Origin: a virus
Virus record (IMG/VR): IMGVR_UViG_3300010334_000061
Span: 1-64,000 of that record
DNA: 64,000 nt
Strand: one strand, 5' to 3'
Shown here: positions 6,872 to 14,845 of the stretch, in pieces
Position numbering within the stretch: position 1 is the stretch's first letter
How the letters are laid out: each line of letters begins with the position of its first letter
Program-made: the position numbers and the translations under genes
Notes under the pieces: model-generated
The model's input: only the letters and a program-made list of their open reading frames with translations
Databases searched by the model: none
Told to the model about the DNA's origin: nothing

Positions 6872-8479
6872 GGTTTCCTCGTTTGTATCTTTATTACTAC
6901 TAGTCATTGGTTGCAATGGATTCATTTTATTCTTTTGAACAATGCCAGTTTTTGGATCAACTGATGTAGTTGCATCTTTACCAACCATTGCTAAAAATTG
7001 ACGTCTACGAATTTCTCTATAATGTGGATCCATACCAGCACGATCAGCAAATTCATCGGCATATTGCTCTAATGATTTTTCTTTGTTTTGAGGTTCATCT
7101 GATACAGCAGCTTCCTGAATACCAGCGTCAACACCATATTTCGCTTTAACTGCTGCACCAATATTTTTACCTGTATGTTTTACAATTTTACCATTTGGTG
7201 ATTTTAACATAACAGTTGTTGTACCATCAGCATTTGTTTTCTTAGAGTGTAAAGAATATCCTTCTTCAGAGATAACTTCTTCATCTAATTTATCAGTAAC
7301 TTTAAACTTATGAACAGTTCCTTTTTTCTTAGGATCATAAGAATCATGAGTTTGTTTCATGTGTACTTCAGTGTCGCTCTTATGCATAACTTTACCAGAA
7401 ACCTTGTCGCCAGTTTTTGGCTCATAGTAATCATGCTCTTGGCCAACAGACATATGTTTAGCCATGCTTGGATGCATACAGCCAGCACAAGCGTAATCAC
7501 GATGATTGGCTTCATCTAAAGATTCAACTTCTTCTTTGTTTAGACGCTGCTTTGCTGCACCCATACCAGTAAGACGTTTTACGTAACGATTCTTAGCATA
7601 GTTTGCTTCATCTTTGTCACCAGATTTTCTAGAATGAGCATTTGCTTTATTATCGTCTTTAGCAGCAGTATAATAGTTACCAAGTGTGGTTTTGCTTAAT
7701 TCAGAAATCTCTTCAACTTCTTCATTTGTTTTTTTCTTTGATGCATAATAAGCACGAAGACTGTCATCAGTTTTGGCTTGAGCAGTTGGGTGACCAACTC
7801 TTGGTTTCATTTGTTCTTTTTTCTTTGGTGGAACTGGAGCAACAGGTGCTTGTTCATTCATGCAACCACATTTCATTTCACCACACTCTGAGCATGCTTT
7901 CTTTTTAGCTGCTTCAGCAATACGAGAAAGTAAAGTTTGTTCTTTTACTGGAGAGATTGGTGATTGTGCGTTATTTTTTTGTTTGCGTTTTTGCATGTAA
8001 AGATCAAACTTAGCACCTTCAGTACCTTTACCACCATAGTGTTTTGGTGGAGTAACATCTTCTTTCATTGTATGGGCAGGAACATGAGTTGTTCCACCAC
8101 CATTAGCACCTTGGAAGTGAACATTGTCACCCATCTTCTTAGCTGTCCAGTGGCGACCAGTTTCGTCTTTGAATTTATGTTCTTGTTGATCTTTCAACTT
8201 AGCAATTTCTTGATGGTGTTCTGGATGTAAAGGAATAGAAAAATCAGATCCGTGATGAACAGTCTTCATAGTTCCCCATGAATATTTCTGTGTATCTACT
8301 TTACCACCTTTACCCAACGCTTTGGCATTGTCTGGGGCATTTTTAGTTTGATCTTGTTTCTCTTCTTTACGAAGAATTTGCAAGTCTTGACCATCAATTT
8401 TACCATTGTGGTTTTTGTCGATCTTTTTTTGCTTTTTGGATAGTTCTTCCAAATACGCTAGTCTAAATGGATTACTCAT
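6521..8479 (-). CDS. Large basic protein with EF-hand-like site and C-terminal AT-hook-like motif (652 aa)
   Basis: The N-terminal region carries an EF-hand/dockerin-type calcium loop, DKNHNGKIDGQDL (about residues 21-33). Two cysteine clusters follow, CSECGEMKCGC and CAGCMHP, compatible with metal binding. Much of the protein is Lys-rich and polar. The last 116 residues form a separable domain starting MKLNSFKSYMQEGLDEAMW, with an AT-hook-like GRGRPKG and ending GYKLHLPK. The start is coupled by ATGA overlap to the Dps-like gene. It lies among structural genes, so a capsid-internal or DNA-associated role is plausible. The overall function is not recognised. Confidence 0.7.
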   Translation of the reverse strand: MSNPFRLAYLEELSKKQKKIDKNHNGKIDGQDLQILRKEEKQDQTKNAPDNAKALGKGGKVDTQKYSWGTMKTVHHGSDFSIPLHPEHHQEIAKLKDQQEHKFKDETGRHWTAKKMGDNVHFQGANGGGTTHVPAHTMKEDVTPPKHYGGKGTEGAKFDLYMQKRKQKNNAQSPISPVKEQTLLSRIAEAAKKKACSECGEMKCGCMNEQAPVAPVPPKKKEQMKPRVGHPTAQAKTDDSLRAYYASKKKTNEEVEEISELSKTTLGNYYTAAKDDNKANAHSRKSGDKDEANYAKNRYVKRLTGMGAAKQRLNKEEVESLDEANHRDYACAGCMHPSMAKHMSVGQEHDYYEPKTGDKVSGKVMHKSDTEVHMKQTHDSYDPKKKGTVHKFKVTDKLDEEVISEEGYSLHSKKTNADGTTTVMLKSPNGKIVKHTGKNIGAAVKAKYGVDAGIQEAAVSDEPQNKEKSLEQYADEFADRAGMDPHYREIRRRQFLAMVGKDATTSVDPKTGIVQKNKMNPLQPMTSSNKDTNEETMKLNSFKSYMQEGLDEAMWPGTPEYKAKYGHTDLKKGESRKSASGTGTITGTGDGSYRHERDYEKAEKETSTPEGQEKRGRGRPKGAASGARQKGSAAKSDDDRYDSTGYKLHLPK

Positions 8480-8913
8480 TTAAGATGGCTCCTTATCATC
8501 CAACCGTGCTTATTGTGGACATCAACACGCTCTGGAAGCGAGTTTAATAGTCCTTGTTTATTTAATTTTGTTGCTAACTCTATTGCTTTATTTAGGGATT
8601 CTATAACCTGATCATTCGTAATTAAGAGATCCTGAAGCATTTCTTCTGGTGTTATTGCTACAACACCTTCATTTACTGTTTTATATTCATACATTTCGCT
8701 CAATGTTTTTGACGCATATGCGCTATGAGCACGAATCTCTTCAGCCAATAAATCTGAAGCATCAAAAAGATCTTCATACAAAGACTGGAAAAAACTGTGT
8801 AGTTGAGAAAAGTGAATACCCTCAACATTCCAGTGATGACTATGTGCTTTGAAATACATCAAAAATGTATTTGCATGAGCAATTCTAAGCGACATTACTA
8901 ATTCAGTATCCAT
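8476..8913 (-). CDS. Dps-like ferritin-family protein
   Basis: A 145-residue member of the Dps/ferritin-like family, which bind and oxidise iron and, in Dps, protect DNA. All four positions of the intersubunit ferroxidase site align with E. coli Dps: His27 (SHHWNVEG), His39 (QLHSFF), Asp54 and Glu58 (DASDLLAEE), with the same spacing. The start at 8913 (AAGGAAA upstream) is chosen over a longer frame that would overlap the neighbour. It is coupled by ATGA to the EF-hand gene and lies directly after the large nucleotidyltransferase-like gene, so it is probably made with the virion genes. Confidence 0.85.
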   Translation of the reverse strand: MDTELVMSLRIAHANTFLMYFKAHSHHWNVEGIHFSQLHSFFQSLYEDLFDASDLLAEEIRAHSAYASKTLSEMYEYKTVNEGVVAITPEEMLQDLLITNDQVIESLNKAIELATKLNKQGLLNSLPERVDVHNKHGWMIRSHLK

Positions 8914-8923
8914 ATTATTTCCT

Positions 8924-11584
8924 TTATTTCCCAGTACCAACTGAGGACTGAGTGTATTTATGATGTTGTAATCTTGCCTTTTCGACTGAACGCACACGTG
9001 GTACCAGTCTACGTGCTAGACGTTGAATTAACTGTGGTCTAGCATGTAAAAATTTCTCTGCTCTTTCTTTTTCCTGAACAGATGCTGTGCTTGGGTCTTT
9101 TCTTAAAAGACGTTTCTTAACCATAAATGTGGCTAATCTTTTAGCACGCTTGTTTAATACTGGAATACTTGATGATTTCTTGAGAGCAATTTTTTCTTTT
9201 ACTTCACGTTTAGATTTGCTACGTGCCCATCTTTGTCTGCGACGCATACGTTCAGTACGACCAATTGCTTCAGTCAATTCTTCTTGGAAACCTTCTTCAT
9301 CAAGTTCCTCACCAGTTTCTGAATCAATAATTGCTAGTTCGTTATCATTATATGCTTCTAAAATATCTTCTAATAATGAAAGAGAATCTATTTCGTCATA
9401 GAAATCTTCTTCTTTGATATCATCAAATCCTGGGATTACTGTATGTGGATTTTCTTCTTTAACATGTTTGAAATACTCAACTTGTTTTAGACGTTTCTTT
9501 GCGCCAGCAAGAGTTGGAGATTTGCCAAGGTTTTTATTACCATGTTCGCTCTCAACTTCGTATCCACCTTTAACTTTTTCGATATGTTCTGGTACACAGT
9601 TAGGTACTTTTTTAGCACCTTTGTTTTTCATACCAATCATTTTATATCCAGACCAACATGGATTTACTGCTTCACCAAGTTCTTCCTTTGACTGTAGATA
9701 ATCTCTAACAGTTGTGATATAGTCTTGTGCTAATGTAATTTTAGACTGAACCCACTCTGGCATGTTGTCGTCATCTTTGATCATATCAATCAAATCTTTA
9801 CAATTACGTAGGGTTGTTTGTAATTGTGTGCGAGCCATTTGACCTTCGTAATCGTACTCACCTGGATCGGTTTTAGATAATGCCTCATCGATCGCTTGAA
9901 GAATCTCTTCGTATTCTTCTTTGTTCAATGCTTTCTTAATACCTGCTGTAGTTTTATCAATCTGTTTACCAGTCGCTTTCATAACACCCATCCAGCGATC
10001 AGTTGATTTTTTATGTTTACCTTGTGCTGTTAAATCATCAGCAGATTTCTTTGCTGCTGTTTTATAACGATCTAACAACTCTGATGACACTTCCTCAATT
10101 TTTTTTGTTTCCTGTGAGGAATTCATTTTATCTTGTTGATGTTTATCTTTTAATTCTTTTACTTTGTCTGACCAGTATTTGTGGTTTTTGTCAACATCAT
10201 ATCCATGTTTCTTCAAAGCACGACTAAATTTTTCATATGACGACAGCTTCTTTGTTTCATCCAACTCAAGATCTTCTTTAACAGTTGGATTTTGTGATAT
10301 TGATTCAGAATTATGCAGACCAATATAATTATGATCATGAACCTTATAACCCTGTTTCTTATAGAAATGTATTGCGCCATCAATTGCAGAGTCTTTATCT
10401 TTGGCTTTTACTTTTGCTTTTCTATATTGTGTTTCTTTACGTTTCGTAACAGCTGAGTGGTTTGGATTTGACACAGTAACACCAACCACATGATGTTGTT
10501 CTTCTGATGAACCAAGAGGATTTATTTCAGTAGAAGATTCATTCTCTTTGATATCAACTTTAGATGGAAGTAATTTCTGATCATATTCAATTCCTGCTTC
10601 TCTTGCAGTTTGTAACATATTATGAATAATTGCAATGTACTCTGGGCGCATAGGTTTGCTTCTAACTTTGCGAAGAGCATTGTTAATTAACTGTTCTGCG
10701 CTTGATGTTTTCTCAACATCAGTAACACCCAATGCGTTTGCTATAATTCTAGCAACTTTAATTTTGTCCGTAGCAGTAAATTTCATTTCTGTAACAATTC
10801 CCTGGAAATTGAATGGTTTCTGAGAAATTATAACATCACGAATCCACTTGCTTACTAAATCGCCTTGTTCATTTTGAAGCAGTAAATGATTTGAGCCACG
10901 TTTCTGAATTCTGTAAAGAGTATTATCTGCTTCTACAATATCGCCTACGTTGAATAACTCACCACGAAAATATGATTCTCTTAACCAGTCTGTTGCTAAC
11001 TTTACTTGTTCTTTAATAACTTCCAAACCAAAACCTGTGCGCATCTCATTCATTAGACGTTTAGCATCTACTGAGGTGATTGTGTTTGGGAGATTTTCTT
11101 TGAAGAGATCGTAGTCGCCTTTTTTGGCTGACTCACGCAATTTATTGACAGTTGTATCTTCATCGGCATTTCGTTCGCCTGTTGATACAACTTTGATGCT
11201 ATTGAAATTAAATTCTTTACCGTTGTGTTTTTCTAACAACTTTTGACACTCAGCAACTTGATCGATTCCAACAACCAAAACGATACTGTTATATTTCTCG
11301 TTCAATTCAGTAGCAGCTTCTAAAAGGTTTCCTGCTGATTTGAATTTGGATTCTGGGAACATGCGATTAAGGTAATATACCTTACGATCGGCTGGTAGGG
11401 GATTCTTTTTGTCGTCTTGCAGTGAAGACGTATAGATAATTTTTGTGGCATTCTGTTGTTCAGCTACCTGTTCAACAGTTTTGATGAGAAGTTCGTGGTC
11501 TGCCGTTGGTGGCTGGAAGCTACCAAATGTGAATACTGCATTTTTAGAGGGCAACCCTCTTAAGAACTGGCTATATGCTTTCAT
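8924..11584 (-). CDS. Large protein with N-terminal HxGH-type nucleotidyltransferase-like domain and basic C-terminus (886 aa)
   Basis: Residues 1-11, MKAYSQFLRGL, resemble a T4 capsid-targeting peptide, without the usual x-E cleavage point. A nucleotidyltransferase-like domain follows at once: AVFTFGSFQPPTADHELL (residues 16-33), with TADH in place of HxGH, then a Rossmann-type region to about residue 190. The middle holds PCWSGYKMIGMKNKGAKK (about residue 655), a motif I associate with T4-like virion proteins. The last 120 residues are strongly basic (ERMRRRQRWARSKSKR; LARRLVPRVRSVEKARLQ), suited to DNA contact. It may be a capsid-internal enzyme. The substrate is unknown (NMN, CTP or other), and loss of the second His in the motif leaves activity uncertain. 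Confidence 0.7.
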   Translation of the reverse strand: MKAYSQFLRGLPSKNAVFTFGSFQPPTADHELLIKTVEQVAEQQNATKIIYTSSLQDDKKNPLPADRKVYYLNRMFPESKFKSAGNLLEAATELNEKYNSIVLVVGIDQVAECQKLLEKHNGKEFNFNSIKVVSTGERNADEDTTVNKLRESAKKGDYDLFKENLPNTITSVDAKRLMNEMRTGFGLEVIKEQVKLATDWLRESYFRGELFNVGDIVEADNTLYRIQKRGSNHLLLQNEQGDLVSKWIRDVIISQKPFNFQGIVTEMKFTATDKIKVARIIANALGVTDVEKTSSAEQLINNALRKVRSKPMRPEYIAIIHNMLQTAREAGIEYDQKLLPSKVDIKENESSTEINPLGSSEEQHHVVGVTVSNPNHSAVTKRKETQYRKAKVKAKDKDSAIDGAIHFYKKQGYKVHDHNYIGLHNSESISQNPTVKEDLELDETKKLSSYEKFSRALKKHGYDVDKNHKYWSDKVKELKDKHQQDKMNSSQETKKIEEVSSELLDRYKTAAKKSADDLTAQGKHKKSTDRWMGVMKATGKQIDKTTAGIKKALNKEEYEEILQAIDEALSKTDPGEYDYEGQMARTQLQTTLRNCKDLIDMIKDDDNMPEWVQSKITLAQDYITTVRDYLQSKEELGEAVNPCWSGYKMIGMKNKGAKKVPNCVPEHIEKVKGGYEVESEHGNKNLGKSPTLAGAKKRLKQVEYFKHVKEENPHTVIPGFDDIKEEDFYDEIDSLSLLEDILEAYNDNELAIIDSETGEELDEEGFQEELTEAIGRTERMRRRQRWARSKSKREVKEKIALKKSSSIPVLNKRAKRLATFMVKKRLLRKDPSTASVQEKERAEKFLHARPQLIQRLARRLVPRVRSVEKARLQHHKYTQSSVGTGK

Positions 11585-11655
11585 TTAATCCATCTATATG
11601 TTGATATTATTCATTTATTTAGTCATCTGGAGAGTTACCCCCTAGAGATAACATT

Positions 11656-12285
11656 CTATTGCATTAATAAAAAGAAATTACCAGGATTTGCTGATACTGC
11701 CGCTTCTTTAATTGAAAAAGCAAAACTTGTAAAAGTGGCTGCTGTAGATGAGGATGTAGCAGTTCTTACGGTTGTTGCGCCAGCACTTGTTTGCAATTCA
11801 TCTACTAATAATATGCCCCTAATAGATGATGTTCCTGAAGCATTTACCCTTGTGTTTGTAGATGCTGGAGCAGTCCATGTTTGCGCTACAGTAACTTGTG
11901 CATAAAAACTAATAATATAATCATTATTTGTAGTTGTTGTTAATGAATTGGTTGCAATTGTTGAATTTCCAGACGTAGCTTGTTTAAATGTTCCAGTAAC
12001 ACCAAGTCCTGATTGACCACGATAAGCAACCATTACTACCCTAGTATTGGGTGAAGCAGATGTCATAACAACAGAAGATTCACTTGCACTAGCAGTTTTA
12101 TAATAAACAAAACATATTGGTGCTGTAGCGTTATTGCTTAATAATGTCCATCCTGATGGAGTTGATACAGTTGTACCTGTAATGGCAATTATTAATAAAT
12201 CACCAGCCGCATAACCAGTAGGCACAGTAACAGTTGGGTTTGTTCCTGAAGCTACTGTACCAGCCGCTACAAATGAAATAGCCAT
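11656..12285 (-). CDS. Small fibre-type structural protein
   Basis: A 209-residue Thr/Ser/Ala-rich all-beta protein: TNPTVTVPTGYAAGDLLIIA, then a jelly-roll-like pattern of short strands to the C-terminus NPGNFFLLMQ. VTVPTGYAAGDLL is a start I associate with phage and bacterial surface proteins that form a single beta-sandwich. It is the downstream partner of a fibre gene with one base between them. A receptor-contact or fibre-accessory role is inferred. Confidence 0.6.
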   Translation of the reverse strand: MAISFVAAGTVASGTNPTVTVPTGYAAGDLLIIAITGTTVSTPSGWTLLSNNATAPICFVYYKTASASESSVVMTSASPNTRVVMVAYRGQSGLGVTGTFKQATSGNSTIATNSLTTTTNNDYIISFYAQVTVAQTWTAPASTNTRVNASGTSSIRGILLVDELQTSAGATTVRTATSSSTAATFTSFAFSIKEAAVSANPGNFFLLMQ

Positions 12286-12286
12286 C

Positions 12287-13477
12287 TTATGCTACCGCCA
12301 CGCAACGCCAAACGCTAGAAGCAGCGTTCCATACAAAACCTACATCAAGACGATTTGTAGTAACAGTGGTCGTAGGAAGGGCTACAGTAGAGGCTTCAAA
12401 TTTTGCACCCCAAAGAATTGTCCTTGCAGCCGTACCTACAATGTAAATCCATAACTTTTGACCATCTGTAGGTGTACCAGACAAGTTAGTAGTAAATGAT
12501 GTAATGTTAACCGCTTGCGCCGTTAAACCATACATATCCACGTTATCAGTGTTTATGGTAGGTGTTGCACTAGAAGTAGTGGTTGATACTCTAGGTGTTA
12601 CACGTTTGTTAGTAAGTGTTTCAGTACCATTAATAGTGGCTAATGTTCCACTTGTTGGCAAGGTTATAGCGGTTGTTCCAGAAACAGTTAGTGTTGTTCC
12701 AAAAGCACCAGAAATTGTAAGCGTGCTTGATGCGTTATTTGCAACACCTGTACCGCCTTGTGCAGGAGTAACTGCGGCATTGGTTGTGAGAATTGTTGTT
12801 GTTGCATCTGGTAAGGTGTATGTTTTTTCTGCTGTAGTTGCACCACTAAACTTAGTAAAACCATTACCAGTACCACCATAAGTAGACGCAATAATTTGAG
12901 TCAGTGCAGCAGAGCCATCAAAACTATTACCGTAGATAGCACGAGCAGTAGTAAGAGTTGCAGCAGAACCATCGATACTAGTAATACCAGTTAATGACTG
13001 TGAAGCAGAAGATCTATTGATAGCAATCGAAGTTGTACCAAGATAGAATGTTTGATTGTTTAACGCAACAGTACCAGTTGTGCTTGGTAGAGTAATTGTA
13101 GTTGAATCAGTACCAGCAAGAGTGATTGTATTATTAACAGTGAATGTTTTACCATCAGCAACAGCAAGAGTTGAACCAGTTGTTGGAGCAGTAATTGTTA
13201 CTTTGTTAATAGATGTAGCAGAAGCAACCCCAAGAGTAGGTGTTGTTAATATTGGGCTAGTAAGAGTTTTGTTAGTTAATGTATCAGTCGTTGCTCGACC
13301 AACTAGCGTATCTGTTGCAGCTGGTAGAGTTAGAGTAGTAGTCCCTGCAACAGCAGTGGCTAGGACAGTAGTTGTCCCTGATGTTGAGCCATTAAAAATT
13401 GCAGATGTTCCCAACGATAAAGTTGTATCTATAGTTGCTGATCCGTATATTCTTGTGCCAGATAGTAGTTTAGCCAT
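12287..13477 (-). CDS. Tail fibre protein with Thr-rich repeats
   Basis: A 396-residue fibre shaft-type protein of repeated TTTLTLP/TTITLPSTTGT strands (residues about 40-280), including TLTNKTLTSPILTTPTLG, a repeat common in cyanophage and pelagiphage fibres. The C-terminal 80 residues (NVDMYGLTAQAVNITSF onward) look like a globular tip. It lies in the middle of a four-gene fibre cluster. Host receptor binding is inferred; the Thr bias gives the complementary strand long spurious open frames. Confidence 0.7.
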   Translation of the reverse strand: MAKLLSGTRIYGSATIDTTLSLGTSAIFNGSTSGTTTVLATAVAGTTTLTLPAATDTLVGRATTDTLTNKTLTSPILTTPTLGVASATSINKVTITAPTTGSTLAVADGKTFTVNNTITLAGTDSTTITLPSTTGTVALNNQTFYLGTTSIAINRSSASQSLTGITSIDGSAATLTTARAIYGNSFDGSAALTQIIASTYGGTGNGFTKFSGATTAEKTYTLPDATTTILTTNAAVTPAQGGTGVANNASSTLTISGAFGTTLTVSGTTAITLPTSGTLATINGTETLTNKRVTPRVSTTTSSATPTINTDNVDMYGLTAQAVNITSFTTNLSGTPTDGQKLWIYIVGTAARTILWGAKFEASTVALPTTTVTTNRLDVGFVWNAASSVWRCVAVA

Positions 13478-13487
13478 AGTTTTCTAT

Positions 13488-14837
13488 TTAGGTAGGTTTA
13501 ACATATTCATCAAAATATCCAGTAACTTGGATTTTTCCAGTTGATGTTTCTTTTTTGACTAAACCTCCACCAGCCCCTTGTAATGTATACTCATCAAACT
13601 CACTAGAGTATAAAAAATTTGGTGTAAGACTAATTGTAGCCTGAGTAACTTCGTCTAACTCTCCAGATATTGATAATACACCTGTTGATGTAATTCTTGA
13701 TGCTATTACTACACTAGGAGGTGCTGTAAACGTCCAACCTAAATTGTTTGCCCCATTGGTTGAGTGTGTGCCAGCATACCAGGCAGCACCACCTGTGGCG
13801 TTTGAATCTCGTATACTTAAATAATCCACACTCACAGTACCTGATGCCATGGATAGATTCCATCTTGTACCATTAGTAACACTCTTCAAAATCCATAGGC
13901 TTCCAGAACTTCCCGAAACTGTAAAATTGGACACGGTTTGAGTGGAACCTGCCTCAAAAGATATCGTTTTAACACCTTGAATATAATTTGTAGTGATGGT
14001 ATTAAAAGTGTTGTTGCCAGTAATCGCTGAGACCTTACCCGTAATTGTTAAATTATAATAGGTGTATCCCATACCACAGAAAAAAGCGCCATATCCTGAG
14101 GTCCTACCGCCCATTTGTATAGTTGATGTTCCGGGATTTATAGTAATGGTGCCATCAGTTATTGGACTGCCAAAATTAATGTTCCAACCAAATGCATTGC
14201 CATCATCCCAAAGTTGCCAAGTTCCCGAACCCATGTTTATGGTGATGGAATTACCTGCGCCAGGATCAAAGATGTTGAAATCCATTGTTTGTATATTAAA
14301 ATTATTTGCATTAAATGTGCTATTAGCAGCTACATAGAATGTGAAACTAGCACCTGAATTGCTGTCTGGTTGAATACACAGGTTATCTCCCAGTGTGGTA
14401 GTTGTAGCAGTTGTACCATCTCCAACTGTTAAACCACTTATTGTTTTTCCTACAGACGTAAGTGTGCCTGTGCCTATCATGTTAACACCAAATCCTGACC
14501 CGCCAGATGACCCTCCATAAGGAGTTAGAAAATATGTTCCACCACTGGACAATGTAACATTGCCATAAACATTGAAACCCAGTCCGTCAAAAAAGGCAGG
14601 TATTGAATTCAATGTTCCAGTGAAACCTGTGCAGTCTAAAGAAGCACATTCCACTGCACTGCCAGAAATAGTAAAACCAATTATAATTAATCCTGACCCT
14701 GAATTTGAATCCAAAAAGACTGCATCTGCGGCAGTTGGTATACTGGCACCACCTGACCCACCAGAAGAAGTGCTCCAATGACTTGAGCTACTTCCATCCC
14801 ATGTACCTGCGCCACCTACCCAATATCTATTAGCCAT
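13488..14837 (-). CDS. Fibre/adhesin protein with Trp/Gly-rich N-terminus, probable beta-solenoid
   Basis: A 449-residue protein beginning MANRYWVGGAGTWDGSSSSH, a start shared by many phage and bacterial surface proteins. The body consists of repeated beta strands with Asn/Gly/Thr turns (NMGSGTWQLWDDGNAFGWNI; TTNYIQGVKTISFEAGST), compatible with a right-handed beta-solenoid. The C-terminal domain from about residue 385 differs. Placement in the fibre cluster supports an adhesin or polysaccharide-binding role. No catalytic residues are evident. Confidence 0.6.
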   Translation of the reverse strand: MANRYWVGGAGTWDGSSSSHWSTSSGGSGGASIPTAADAVFLDSNSGSGLIIIGFTISGSAVECASLDCTGFTGTLNSIPAFFDGLGFNVYGNVTLSSGGTYFLTPYGGSSGGSGFGVNMIGTGTLTSVGKTISGLTVGDGTTATTTTLGDNLCIQPDSNSGASFTFYVAANSTFNANNFNIQTMDFNIFDPGAGNSITINMGSGTWQLWDDGNAFGWNINFGSPITDGTITINPGTSTIQMGGRTSGYGAFFCGMGYTYYNLTITGKVSAITGNNTFNTITTNYIQGVKTISFEAGSTQTVSNFTVSGSSGSLWILKSVTNGTRWNLSMASGTVSVDYLSIRDSNATGGAAWYAGTHSTNGANNLGWTFTAPPSVVIASRITSTGVLSISGELDEVTQATISLTPNFLYSSEFDEYTLQGAGGGLVKKETSTGKIQVTGYFDEYVKPT

Positions 14838-14845
14838 TTAATTTA

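Noticed and set aside
12504-13544. Long plus-strand open frames opposite the fibre genes (Val/Ala-rich)
   Set aside because: They are the antisense of Thr/Ser-rich codons in the fibre genes, with no ribosome sites and no plausible protein composition.
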